Position numbers and translations under genes: made by a program | Shown here: in pieces, positions 33,941 through 42,392 of the stretch | Layout of the letters: each line of letters starts with the position of its first letter | Numbering within the stretch: the stretch's first letter is position 1 | Notes under the pieces: model-generated | The model's database searches: none | Told to the model about the DNA's origin: nothing | The model's input: only the letters and a program-made list of their open reading frames with translations | NCBI GenBank assembly: GCA_016721565.1 | Contig: JADKHW010000002.1 | Coordinates: forward strand, 286,692-350,691 | Source of the DNA: a bacterium | GTDB lineage: Bacteria > Electryoneota > RPQS01 | Reading direction: 5' to 3' | Length of the DNA stretch: 64,000 nt

Positions 33941-36900
33941 TAAAAAGAATCGAGTTTCTTACGACAATTCCAGAAAGTGCGATGAAGCCGATCATGGATG
34001 TTGCCGTGAAAAACGTTCCCAGAAGCGCGTGACCGGGTAAGATTCCAATCAGAGTGAGCGGAATGGGTGCCATGATAATCAGCGGCGTAATAAACGACCC
34101 GAACCATCCGACCACCAAAACGTAAATCAGTAATACAACGATGCCAAATGCGGCTCCCATGTCACGGAATACCTCGTAAGTAATGTGCCATTCGCCGTCC
34201 CACTTGACTGCGTACTCCTGACTGTTCTCCGGCATGTGAGTTGACATCACGGCAAGTTCAACACCGCTCGGAGTCTTGACATCTTTCAGCCGCTCGTTCA
34301 TGTTCAGGATACCATATACAGGAGACTCCTCTGAACCAGCTACTTCACCGATCACATATGTTACGGGCTGCAAATTCTTGTGATAGATAAAGGATTCCCG
34401 TCGGCGTTCATCGTTGCGGACGAGTTCACCCAACGGAACAAGCTGTCCACGGGGTCCGTGCAGTTTCAAGTTGTACAGTTCTGCAAGCTGTGAGCGTTGC
34501 ACGCGTTCCAATTGCAACACGAGCGGGACTTCGCTGCGGTCTTGCTCAACATGCAGCAATCCGGCCTCGGCTCCATTTAGCGCAATTCTCAACGTGCGTG
34601 CGATCTGCTCCGGAGTGATGCCAACGGCAGAAGCCTTTTCCTGATCGACAACAAGTTCAGAAAGCGGTGCCGGATCTTCCACAAGCCAATCCACATCGAC
34701 AACGCCCTCGGTCTCGCTGAAGATTTGCTTCACTTGCGCCGCAACCTGTTTGCGACCTTCGCGATCTGGACCATAGACTTCGGCAACCATTGTCGAGAGC
34801 ACAGGCGGACCGGGAGGAACTTCCGTGACTTTCAGATTCACACCGTGCTTTTGAGCAATCGGCAATAGCTTTTTGCGTACCGCTTTTGCAATGTCGTGAC
34901 TGTCTTCATCGCGCAAATGTTTGTTAACAAGGTTCACCTGAATGTCTGCCACATTTGAACCGGAGCGCATAAAGTAGTAGCGGACAAGTCCGTTGAAATT
35001 AAATGGTGCAGAAGTCCCGACATACACTTGATAGTCGGTCACTTCGGGCATCGTGGCAAACAGTTGCGCAAGCTCGCGGGCGGCGGCGTTTGTACGTTCG
35101 AGTGAATACTCTTCGGGCGCATCAATCACAACTTGCAATTCGCTCTTGTTATCGTAGGGCATCATTTTCACGACAACCCATCGCAGTGGGAAAAGCGCCA
35201 TCGATATTAGCAGGACTACAACAATTCCTCCAAGCACAAGCACCTGCTTTTTATAACTTGCCAACAAGGGCTGCATTATTCGCGAATAGAAGAGCTGCAG
35301 CTTGCCTTCTTCTTGTGTCTCGTCGAAATGATGATGTGTCGGATCGACCGCTTTTGATCCGCCAAACAGACGATATGTTAACCACGGAGATACGACGAAA
35401 GCAACTAACAGTGAAAAGAACATTGCGGCAGACGCATTCACGGGAATAGGCCGCATGTACGGACCCATTAGGCCGGATACAAACGCCAAGGGCAACAGCG
35501 CGCCAATAACCGTTAGTGTTGCGAGAATTGTTGGATTGCCGACTTCATCGGTGCCGAAAATTGTGGCGTGCTTTGCGTTTGTCCAGCGTAATTGATAGTG
35601 CCGATGGATATTTTCGACCACGACAATCGCATCATCTACCAAGATTCCTATCGAGAAGATCAATGCGAACAAGGTTACACGATTTAGGGTATAACCGAAG
35701 AAATAGCTTGCTGCGAGCGTAAGCGCCAATGTCACAGGCACAGCCACTAAGACGACTACCGCTTCACGTCGACCTAACATCAGAAGCATCAGGAAGACGA
35801 CCGACAATGTAGCCAGTCCGACGTGGAATATCAGTTCATTTGACTTCTCCTGCGCCGTGAAACCATAATCGCGCGTCTTTGTGACTGTGATATCAGAGGG
35901 AATCAGAGTTGCTTTGAGCGTCTGGATGCGTGCATCCAGCTCGTTTGCCAAGTCAATCGCATTGGTGCCGGGTTTTTTCGAGATTGCCAGGGTGATCGCT
36001 GCAGCGTCAATGCCGGATACGGGGATGTTCTTTTCCGTTGCTGCCGGGCCGCTGCCCATCCATACATATTGCGAAGGCTCTTCCGGGCCATCTTCAACGT
36101 TGGCTACGTCTCTCAGATAAACCGGCTTGTTGTTATAGGTCGCCACGACAAGACTGCGCACTTCGTCAACATTCTTGATGAAACCACCGACCTGAACTTC
36201 GGTCGTTTGATTGTCGGAAGTCATCAATCCCGCGGGGAGTTTCCAGTTTGCGCTTCCGATTGCCCCATAAACTTGCAAGAGCGATACGGCGTAAGCAGAC
36301 AGCTTATCACGATCAAACGTGACGCGCACAACGCGGCGTTGCCCGCCGATCAACCAAGCTTGGGCAACACGCGGATGCTGTATGACTTCTGATCTAATTT
36401 CATCAGCAACACGTTTCAGTTCGGTCGGCGAGGCGGTGGTGCTCCAAAAAGTATAGGCGATTGCCGGAACGTCATCAATAGTGCGTGGCTTAACAACCGG
36501 AGCAGTTGAACCTTCCGGCAATTGATCTTGGAATGCTGCAAGTTTCGCGTGAATTCGCGTAACAGCCTGATCCGGATCTGTTCCCACATAAAAACGGACA
36601 ATGATCATTCCGCCTGAAGGTTGAGATGTGGAGTAGATATACTCGACGTTCTCAATTTCGTAAAGCACCTTTTCCAACGGGCTGATTACTCGACGCTCGA
36701 CTTCCTGTGCCGACGCACCGGGCAAGCCAATCGTTACGTCAACCATTGGAACCTTAATTTGCGGTTCTTCTTCGCGCGGTGTGACGACTAAAGCCAGCAC
36801 ACCGATTAGCAACGAAGCGACCACAAGGAGCGGCGTCAATTTGGACTCAAGGAACACAGCAGCGAGGCGGCCGGAGGCGCCGATTTTGCGGCGGGAGAGT

Positions 36901-36971
36901 TTTTCGCGTTTGGCTTCGCGTTTCAACGCGGCCATTTCATCGCGAATCTGCTCAGGACTGCGGTCGCTCAT
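33882..36971 (-). CDS. RND-family efflux pump, inner-membrane subunit (copy 1)
   Basis: This proton-driven export pump has the RND layout: a TM helix at residues 46-66, a large periplasmic loop starting PREEEPQIKVPMVDVTIG (GASAQEVERRVISPLEKVLY), a block of six TM helices with SIGILVDDAIVVVENIHRHY (the proton-relay Asp pair), a second periplasmic loop and the C-terminal helices. The unusual N-terminus (MSDRSPEQIRDEMAALKREA) is highly charged and cytoplasmic. The substrate is unknown; operon partners suggest metal or a small toxic compound. It is intact except for the frameshift near 33945. Copy 2 lies inverted at 61.6 kb. Confidence 0.88.
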   Translation of the reverse strand: MSDRSPEQIRDEMAALKREAKREKLSRRKIGASGRLAAVFLESKLTPLLVVASLLIGVLALVVTPREEEPQIKVPMVDVTIGLPGASAQEVERRVISPLEKVLYEIENVEYIYSTSQPSGGMIIVRFYVGTDPDQAVTRIHAKLAAFQDQLPEGSTAPVVKPRTIDDVPAIAYTFWSTTASPTELKRVADEIRSEVIQHPRVAQAWLIGGQRRVVRVTFDRDKLSAYAVSLLQVYGAIGSANWKLPAGLMTSDNQTTEVQVGGFIKNVDEVRSLVVATYNNKPVYLRDVANVEDGPEEPSQYVWMGSGPAATEKNIPVSGIDAAAITLAISKKPGTNAIDLANELDARIQTLKATLIPSDITVTKTRDYGFTAQEKSNELIFHVGLATLSVVFLMLLMLGRREAVVVLVAVPVTLALTLAASYFFGYTLNRVTLFALIFSIGILVDDAIVVVENIHRHYQLRWTNAKHATIFGTDEVGNPTILATLTVIGALLPLAFVSGLMGPYMRPIPVNASAAMFFSLLVAFVVSPWLTYRLFGGSKAVDPTHHHFDETQEEGKLQLFYSRIMQPLLASYKKQVLVLGGIVVVLLISMALFPLRWVVVKMMPYDNKSELQVVIDAPEEYSLERTNAAARELAQLFATMPEVTDYQVYVGTSAPFNFNGLVRYYFMRSGSNVADIQVNLVNKHLRDEDSHDIAKAVRKKLLPIAQKHGVNLKVTEVPPGPPVLSTMVAEVYGPDREGRKQVAAQVKQIFSETEGVVDVDWLVEDPAPLSELVVDQEKASAVGITPEQIARTLRIALNGAEAGLLHVEQDRSEVPLVLQLERVQRSQLAELYNLKLHGPRGQLVPLGELVRNDERRRESFIYHKNLQPVTYVIGEVAGSEESPVYGILNMNERLKDVKTPSGVELAVMSTHMPENSQEYAVKWDGEWHITYEVFRDMGAAFGIVVLLIYVLVVGWFGSFITPLIIMAPIPLTLIGILPGHALLGTFFTATSMIGFIALSGIVVRNSILFSGFHQPGNSGRRNARRCSA

Positions 36972-37249
36972 CCATTCTTCCTTTCGATTCGTGTTCCTTC
37001 AATGATCGCGCCGACACGATCAAGCACAACTGCTTCACCTGCGGCAAGTCCGGACAGAATCTCAATCTCTTCACCGCGTGTGCGTCCAACGGTGACGACT
37101 CGAGCCCTTGCAAAGCCTGCGGAATCCACCACTGTCACCAACTGCAATCCCCCGGTTGAATAGAGTACTGAGCGTGGAACAAGGATCATCCGAGCTACTT
37201 CGCCGGGTATCTCTGCTGTTGCAGTGAAGCCCGCTGCGAGCGAGTCCAC
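36968..37249 (-). CDS. RND membrane-fusion protein, C-terminal part (frameshifted)
   Basis: This continues the adaptor gene starting at 38036. A shift near 37280 (PMTHH in place of PMTHTISVKARLND, which copy 2 preserves) leads to DSLAAGFTATAEIPGEVARM, LVPRSVLYSTGG and VGRTRGEEIEILSGLAAGEA, the C-terminal beta-barrel and membrane-proximal domain. It overlaps the pump start by 4 bases. Confidence 0.82.
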   Translation of the reverse strand: MDSLAAGFTATAEIPGEVARMILVPRSVLYSTGGLQLVTVVDSAGFARARVVTVGRTRGEEIEILSGLAAGEAVVLDRVGAIIEGTRIERKNG

Positions 37250-37271
37250 ATCATTTAGCCGCGCCTTAACG

Positions 37272-38036
37272 CTAATGGTGTGTCATCGGGTCAGCGGACG
37301 GCGCTATTTCTGTAATAGTTGCGTGTACGTCACGGTCGGTATTGTCAAGTTTGCAATTAATCGTTGTCCCCAACACAAGTTGCGAGACATCGGCAGAGCG
37401 AACGGTGAAACTTAAATCGTGACCTTGCTTTGTTTGCACACGGATCAGCGGTCTGCCGGGAGCGACAAGATCACCGACGTTTACAAATTTCTCGACGACG
37501 ACGCCGTCAAAGGGAGCACGAATCGTGCTTTCATTCGAGACCGCGGCCGCTGCGTCCACTGCGCCTTGACCTTGACGTACGGCACCTGTCGAAGTTTCGT
37601 GCTGCATCACGGCCATGTCTAGTTCGAGCTGTGAACATGCTTGCGCGTCATATAGGGCTTGAAACCTTCTGAGATTTGTTGCCGCAAGCGCATCGGCTGC
37701 TTTCGCTTGAGCAAGTGCACCTTGCGCTTGTGCGAGCATGCCGCCGTTCATGCGCTCGTCGATTTCAAGCAGCACGTCACCCTTATGCACATGATCGCCA
37801 AGACCCACGCGTTCTCGAACCACCGGCCCCATCGCGCGGCTGGACAAAACTGCATCGTCCTGTGCTTGAATGATCCCTTGTACGGATATTAGGCGAGGAA
37901 CTTTGCTTTCAGCTACGATGTGCGTTCTTGCTTGCAAAGTCGTTTCGGAGGCGGACGCAAGCTTAGAGTCGTGTGAGCAACCTGTCAGAGCATACGCGAG
38001 TGAAATCGCAGTGAGAAATAGGATTCTAATTTTCAT
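37272..38036 (-). CDS. RND membrane-fusion (adaptor) lipoprotein, copy 1
   Basis: This periplasmic adaptor links the pump to the outer-membrane channel. The start ATG 38036 (MKIRILFLTAISLAYALTGC) gives a lipoprotein signal with lipobox LTGC. VRERVGLGDHVHKGDVLLEI is the first lipoyl half, a coiled-coil hairpin follows (AQAQGALAQAKAADALAAT), then STIRAPFDGVVVEKFVNVGD is the second lipoyl half, and LSFTVRSADVSQLVLG follows. It overlaps the tolC-like stop by about 10 bases, so translation is coupled. Confidence 0.87.
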   Translation of the reverse strand: MKIRILFLTAISLAYALTGCSHDSKLASASETTLQARTHIVAESKVPRLISVQGIIQAQDDAVLSSRAMGPVVRERVGLGDHVHKGDVLLEIDERMNGGMLAQAQGALAQAKAADALAATNLRRFQALYDAQACSQLELDMAVMQHETSTGAVRQGQGAVDAAAAVSNESTIRAPFDGVVVEKFVNVGDLVAPGRPLIRVQTKQGHDLSFTVRSADVSQLVLGTTINCKLDNTDRDVHATITEIAPSADPMTHH

Positions 38037-39042
38037 GGCTATCATTCAATAAAGGTTGACCAGTGACAAAACGGATTTGGTATTCGGCAAGCTGCCTGTC
38101 ATAGCGCGCCGTAAGCTCGCGAACTTCAAGTTCACGTAGCGCGGTTTGCGCGTCCAGCAAGTCTGTCATTTGCGCGACGCCTTGTGCGTATCGAGCTTCA
38201 ATGACTCGGAGATTCTCGCGCCCGGACGTCAAAGCCGCAAGCGCGGCATCAAGCCTCAGTTCCGCTGATGACCGCTCTGCGACCGCTTGTCTGACTTCAA
38301 GTTCGATACCTTCCTCGAATCGTTTGATATCATGTTCGCCGGCTTGTGCGTCGAGATAGGCTTTCTTCCAGGCGTTACGGTCGGAGCCGCCGTGAAAGAG
38401 ATTTAACTTCGCTTGCCCCATTATAGCCCACGATTCGCCGTGGTCGCCAAAGAGTTGATCGTCGTACCAATCGTAGTGGGCCACGACTCCGATTTGCGGC
38501 AGAAACGTTGATCGCGCAACAGCAATTTCCGCTTGGCCGGCGGCCAGTTTGTCGTGCACGGCCCGCAGATCTGGGCGCATATCTTGTGCAAGTTCGACGG
38601 CGATTGTGGTATCAACATGATATTCTGATACACTGTCTTGTTCGGCCAACAGCACAGATTCATCTTGCGGGCGGCCTCGCTGGAAATTAAGTGCCGCTTG
38701 AGCAAGCTTCTCTTGTTCTTCAGACCGGGCAGCATATTCCCGGATTTCGGCAACGAACACTTCCGCACGCAGAATGTCTGACGGTGCCAGCATTCCTTGA
38801 TTGAAGTACTCTTGTGCGCGCTTCTGATGGGCCTCTGCCGTGGCAAGCGAACGCTGCATAAGATCGCGATACTCACGCGCCTTACTCAGGTTAAGCCATG
38901 CGGTTGCAGCATCGAGGGCGACCGTCTCGCGGGTTCGCGTCAAATCTGAATCTGCCGCTCTTGCCATTCTGGTAACCTGAAGTGCGCGCGCGTGGAGCAT
39001 TCCTCCGGTAAACACCGGCAGTGTAGCTTCCGCACGTGTCAT
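38026..39042 (-). CDS. TolC-like outer-membrane efflux channel, main part (frameshifted)
   Basis: This is the main part of the gene that starts at 39377, entered after an indel near 39075. It shows the two repeated TolC halves: long helices (DAATAWLNLSKAREYRDLMQ, AQEYFNQGMLAPSDILRAEV) and ARSTFLPQIGVVAHYDWYDD, then KLNLFHGGSDRNAWKKAYLD and RYAQGVAQMTDLLDAQTALR. The protein would form the outer-membrane and periplasmic exit duct of the pump. Copy 2 has the correct frame at the point where this copy is broken, so the join is certain. Confidence 0.85.
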   Translation of the reverse strand: MTRAEATLPVFTGGMLHARALQVTRMARAADSDLTRTRETVALDAATAWLNLSKAREYRDLMQRSLATAEAHQKRAQEYFNQGMLAPSDILRAEVFVAEIREYAARSEEQEKLAQAALNFQRGRPQDESVLLAEQDSVSEYHVDTTIAVELAQDMRPDLRAVHDKLAAGQAEIAVARSTFLPQIGVVAHYDWYDDQLFGDHGESWAIMGQAKLNLFHGGSDRNAWKKAYLDAQAGEHDIKRFEEGIELEVRQAVAERSSAELRLDAALAALTSGRENLRVIEARYAQGVAQMTDLLDAQTALRELEVRELTARYDRQLAEYQIRFVTGQPLLNDSHEN

Positions 39043-39377
39043 GTATGTATTGAGCAGGCCCGGATTGTTTGGATCGTGGCGGGATTGCCGAACTCGGCCA
39101 TACTGAAGCGCTCTTGGTTCATCTGAAATGCAAACGCTTCAGCCGGATTGCTTGTCCGAACAAAGGACTCTGAAACATCAATTGAAGGCAGTCTGTAGCC
39201 ACGTGCCTGGCGGGCTTGCGCATACGCAGATTGTGCTCGTGCTTCGGCTGCTTTCAAAAGCGGATGATTTACGGTCGCGTCAAGCATAGCTTGTCTGACT
39301 GTCAGAGGTTCCTGTGCCCACAACAGTGCAGGAAGAAGGAGCGCCAGCAAAGTGATTTTGGTTGGGGTCATTTTCAT
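39039..39377 (-). CDS. TolC-like outer-membrane efflux channel, N-terminal part
   Basis: ATG 39377 begins with a signal peptide (MKMTPTKITLLALLLPALLW, then AQEPLT). TVRQAMLDATVNHPLLKAAE and RGYRLPSIDVSESFVRTSNP are typical TolC-family openings. The frame is lost after QERFSMAEFGNPA (near 39075), where copy 2 reads NDPNNPNLLNTYMTRAEATL. It is the first gene of the six-gene efflux operon. Confidence 0.83.
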   Translation of the reverse strand: MKMTPTKITLLALLLPALLWAQEPLTVRQAMLDATVNHPLLKAAEARAQSAYAQARQARGYRLPSIDVSESFVRTSNPAEAFAFQMNQERFSMAEFGNPATIQTIRACSIHT

Positions 39378-39378
39378 A

Positions 39379-39398
39379 ATATGGTTATATAACTATAT
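39379..39398. promoter_or_regulatory. Candidate ArsR operator at the start of the efflux operon
   Basis: ATATGGTTAT / ATAACTATAT forms a 20-base dyad with one mismatched pair, ending 2 bases from the ATG at 39377. ArsR-family sites are often such AT-rich 12-2-12-like dyads. The equivalent site in copy 2 (59167-59186) has two mismatched pairs. Confidence 0.45.
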
Positions 39399-39617
39399 AG
39401 TAATATAATCAACACAAATGCCGTCCGCAAGTTCCCAAAACAAATCCGTGAATACTTATTTCATTGTTTTATAAAGATTTCTAAAACTTAAGATCAAAAA
39501 TGAGAGGCCCCACTCTGCTCGTGCTTCTAACGACTGTGCCTATCACCCAGTGAGTTGGGCATCTCAGCGATAAGCGCAAACAATAGCCCCTGCGTCAAAC
39601 AGGGGCTGTGCTGGTCT

Positions 39618-39936
39618 TTCAAGATTAAGAGTGTCTTAGGGAATGCAGACTCCTACCGAATCTGGAGACAACCAGATGCCATTTTAAAACTGGGTTCCAA
39701 TCCTGTAGAAATAAACGGTGTTGCTGTTTTCCGTCAGGGCATTTGGCACAAAAGGATCATAATTATTACGGTGTAGTGTGAGGGTGTAAGTTCAGTCGGG
39801 TTAACCGACTGAACTTACACCCCTAGTCCCTCCATTAATACGACTGGGACAACTGTCCCAAATGTGCTGGCGCGTAACAACAGTCGTTCATTACGGCGGG
39901 GCTATTGTGTTTGCTTTGATTCTGGTAAAGACCTCA
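39618..39936. other. Intergenic stretch with strong hairpins and a coding remnant
   Basis: No intact gene. A perfect 18-bp hairpin (39782-39799 with 39805-39822, 5-base loop) and a 7-2-7 palindrome TGGGACAACTGTCCCA (39845-39860) follow the histidine kinase stop. On the minus strand, 39684 to about 39764 reads NYDPFVPNALTENSNTVYFY ending RIGTQF-stop, which looks like the C-terminus of a lost secreted protein. Confidence 0.45.
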
Positions 39937-41934
39937 TTACTCTGTCGGAAGGGTTACCCGAAAGATTGTGCCTTCATTGACTACTGACTCAACCTGAATG
40001 CCTCCGTTGTGCTCCTGCACGATTTGATGAACAATTGATAGCCCTAAGCCGACACCCACGCCAACGCCCCAGGTTGTATATCCCGGATCAAAGATTCGCG
40101 CCAATTTGTCTTGCGGAATCCCAACTCCATTGTCACATATCTCCACCACAACGTTCGTCGATTGGGTAAATGTACGGATTCGTATTCTGCCGTTTGCAGT
40201 AACCGCCTGGTTGGCATTACTCAATAATTGCATAAACATTTGATTGAGTTTTGCTGGGTAGCATAAGATCCGAGGAACCTCGCCAAGTTCTTTCACGATC
40301 TCAATGTCTTGCTTACGTTCCTGCTCAAAGACCGCCAGTGTATCTTCGATATTGTTGTTTACATCAAAGAGCTGCCGTTCCGCTTCGTCGAGCTTTACGA
40401 AGCTCTTCATCTTCGCGACAATCCGGGCAACGCGGTTTGACCCTTCTGTGACAATTTTTTCACTTTGCAAAAGTAGTGAGAGTAGCCTGTTTATATTCTT
40501 TGTGTGCTCGGAGTCCGGCAATCCACTTATCGACGATTCCAGTTTTGCCACACACGATCGGATGTTCATGCTTGAGCTTTGAACAGCGGAAATCGGATTA
40601 TTGAATTCATGCGACATCCCCGCGACGAATCGGCCCATGGAAGCCATCTTTTCTGATTGGACGAGTTGTGCCTGAGTCAGACGGATTTCGAGGTTTGCAT
40701 TGCTCAATTCTTCATTTGTCTTTTCAAGCAACGCATATGATCTTTCAAGATCAGACATGGCATTTTTCAGGGCCAGCTCTGTGGCTTTACGATCGGAGAT
40801 ATCTGTTACAATGCCCTCAATCGCTTTGACGGATCCATCTTCACCACGCTCCGCCCACAGGCTCATTTCAACGAAGAAATCGGAATTATCGCGTCTGCGA
40901 AACACGAATTCACCGGCAAACTGGCCATTTTTTGACAACGCTGACATTACTTGTTTTCGCTCTTCTGGGTCACGATACACCTGCGCCCCGATATCTGTAA
41001 CGGCCGACCTCGCTTGATCGTCCGAATCATAGCCTAACATTTTCACGAGCGCCAAATTCGCTGTAATTACTTTACCTTCAGGAGACGAGCGAATAATTCC
41101 CGCAGTCGCGTGTTCGAATATCCCCCTGTAGCGCTCCTCGCTTGCTCGCAGGGCCGCCTCCACTCGTTCCCGTTCGGAAATGTCGGCAATAAGTGCCTGC
41201 TGCATTCTTCTGACACTATCTGCAAGCCGCCCAAGTTCATCATTAGATTGGTAATCAAATACTGCGTCAAGCTTTCCATGGGCTATCGACTCGGTCACGG
41301 CCGTTATTCGGCGTAATGGCCTCAGTACAGAGCTAATTAGCCCGATTGTAATCATAACTAACATACCTAAACAGAATACAATCGCGAGGCGCATATGAAC
41401 TTGTGAACTGGCCCTTGAACCTCTAGCATCTAAGAAGGCAACATTCATTCCACCCTCAAGTCGCGAGGCAAGTTCCAATTGCAAATTGTTCAAGTTCTCG
41501 TACCGCCGATTCATTTCCTCAACCTTTGGGAATTGCTCTTCATCCAACTCACTTGCTATTAACTGCAACGTTAGCGCACGTGCAAGTTCGTAGTAGGACT
41601 TAAATGCAACATTCGTTTCGAGCAAGAGCACAGCATGTTCAGGAAGCAATCTCCGCAGGGAGTCCTGCAAGGATTCTTGGCGAGTACACAATTCATCTGC
41701 TTCGAGTAGCATATCCGCGTCCTGCAATACAATCGACGTCTGGAACTGGTGCTGAATTTGAAGAGTTAAGGTCTCAAATTGATGACTCAACCTAACTGCG
41801 GGAAACGCTTTGAGTTCAATTCTGTCCGCTAATTCTGCATTGCGGTTAGCTTGAAAGTATGAAATGCCGTATATAACGACAAATGCCATTGCTGCAAGCA
41901 ACGGCATGGACATGATCTTGTGCGTAAATCTCAT
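39937..41934 (-). CDS. Membrane sensor histidine kinase (HAMP-PAS-HisKA-HATPase)
   Basis: This 665-residue sensor has a TM helix near residues 10-28, a helical periplasmic sensor region (residues 30-180), a second TM (VFCLGMLVMITIGLISSVL), HAMP (LRPLRRITAVTESIAHGKLD), a PAS domain (ERYRGIFEHATAGIIRSSPE ... GIVTDISDRKATE) and a coiled coil. The phosphoacceptor His is in GRFVAGMSHEFNNPISAV, and the ATPase has DNGVGIPQDKLARIFDPGY and VGVGLGLSIVHQIV. No response regulator follows. It is the last gene of a unit with a PstS-like protein and a porin, so it may sense phosphate or envelope state. Its catalytic part is a paralog of the kinase at 45.1 kb. Confidence 0.9.
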   Translation of the reverse strand: MRFTHKIMSMPLLAAMAFVVIYGISYFQANRNAELADRIELKAFPAVRLSHQFETLTLQIQHQFQTSIVLQDADMLLEADELCTRQESLQDSLRRLLPEHAVLLLETNVAFKSYYELARALTLQLIASELDEEQFPKVEEMNRRYENLNNLQLELASRLEGGMNVAFLDARGSRASSQVHMRLAIVFCLGMLVMITIGLISSVLRPLRRITAVTESIAHGKLDAVFDYQSNDELGRLADSVRRMQQALIADISERERVEAALRASEERYRGIFEHATAGIIRSSPEGKVITANLALVKMLGYDSDDQARSAVTDIGAQVYRDPEERKQVMSALSKNGQFAGEFVFRRRDNSDFFVEMSLWAERGEDGSVKAIEGIVTDISDRKATELALKNAMSDLERSYALLEKTNEELSNANLEIRLTQAQLVQSEKMASMGRFVAGMSHEFNNPISAVQSSSMNIRSCVAKLESSISGLPDSEHTKNINRLLSLLLQSEKIVTEGSNRVARIVAKMKSFVKLDEAERQLFDVNNNIEDTLAVFEQERKQDIEIVKELGEVPRILCYPAKLNQMFMQLLSNANQAVTANGRIRIRTFTQSTNVVVEICDNGVGIPQDKLARIFDPGYTTWGVGVGVGLGLSIVHQIVQEHNGGIQVESVVNEGTIFRVTLPTE

Positions 41935-41969
41935 AATGTAGTTCTGGAGTGGCTAATGCGCTTGCCTGC

Positions 41970-42392
41970 TCACTTTACAGCAATCCGGCTGACTGGTTTT
42001 GACATCGGTATAAAAGAGGCGTAACCGATTGCGCCGGGAGTGTCACTTACAAATTCAATCAACTCCGCTTCTGTTTCAAAGGATTTAGGCGGCATGCCGC
42101 GGCCCGTAAAAACAGCTTGTTTCCAAAAAGTTGAGAATTGCGAGGCATCACGGTCAAGAAATTTCTTTACAAATGCGGAGTGAGTCGGGCCAGACTTAAG
42201 AACTACTGGAACAATTCGAGTTCCATCTGACCATTGGGACTTCTTGCCGAGATATATACGCTCAATGGATTCTCGTTCTAAAGTTTTGTCAGGTACGTTT
42301 TTGTTGGCAAGTACAAATATTTCGGCTGACCAACCGATAGCACCCGAAGCAAGAAATAGCGCCATAAAGGCAAAGTTCTTTATGTAGCGCAT
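41970..42392 (-). CDS. PstS-like periplasmic phosphate-binding-type protein
   Basis: This is a short (140-residue) solute-binding-like protein. ATG 42392 overlaps the porin stop (TAATG). After a signal peptide (MRYIKNFAFMALFLASGAIG) come SIERIYLGKKSQWSDGTRIV, PVVLKSGPTHSAFVKKFLDR and ETEAELIEFVSDTPGAIGYA, motifs of the PBP-like PstS family in its short form. Such proteins often sit between a porin and a sensor kinase and probably present a ligand to the sensor rather than to a transporter. No pst permease genes are near. Confidence 0.82.
   Translation of the reverse strand: MRYIKNFAFMALFLASGAIGWSAEIFVLANKNVPDKTLERESIERIYLGKKSQWSDGTRIVPVVLKSGPTHSAFVKKFLDRDASQFSTFWKQAVFTGRGMPPKSFETEAELIEFVSDTPGAIGYASFIPMSKPVSRIAVK

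Larger units (their letters stand above)
34552..39617 (-). repeat. Arm 1 of a 5 kb inverted duplication (efflux operon)
   Basis: This segment is repeated in opposite orientation at 58950-64000. It covers a 240-base leader with hairpin AGCCCCTG/CAGGGGCT (39585-39607), the tolC-like gene, the adaptor gene and two thirds of the pump gene. The similarity starts sharply at 39617, and the other limit is set only by the window end. Confidence 0.9.
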
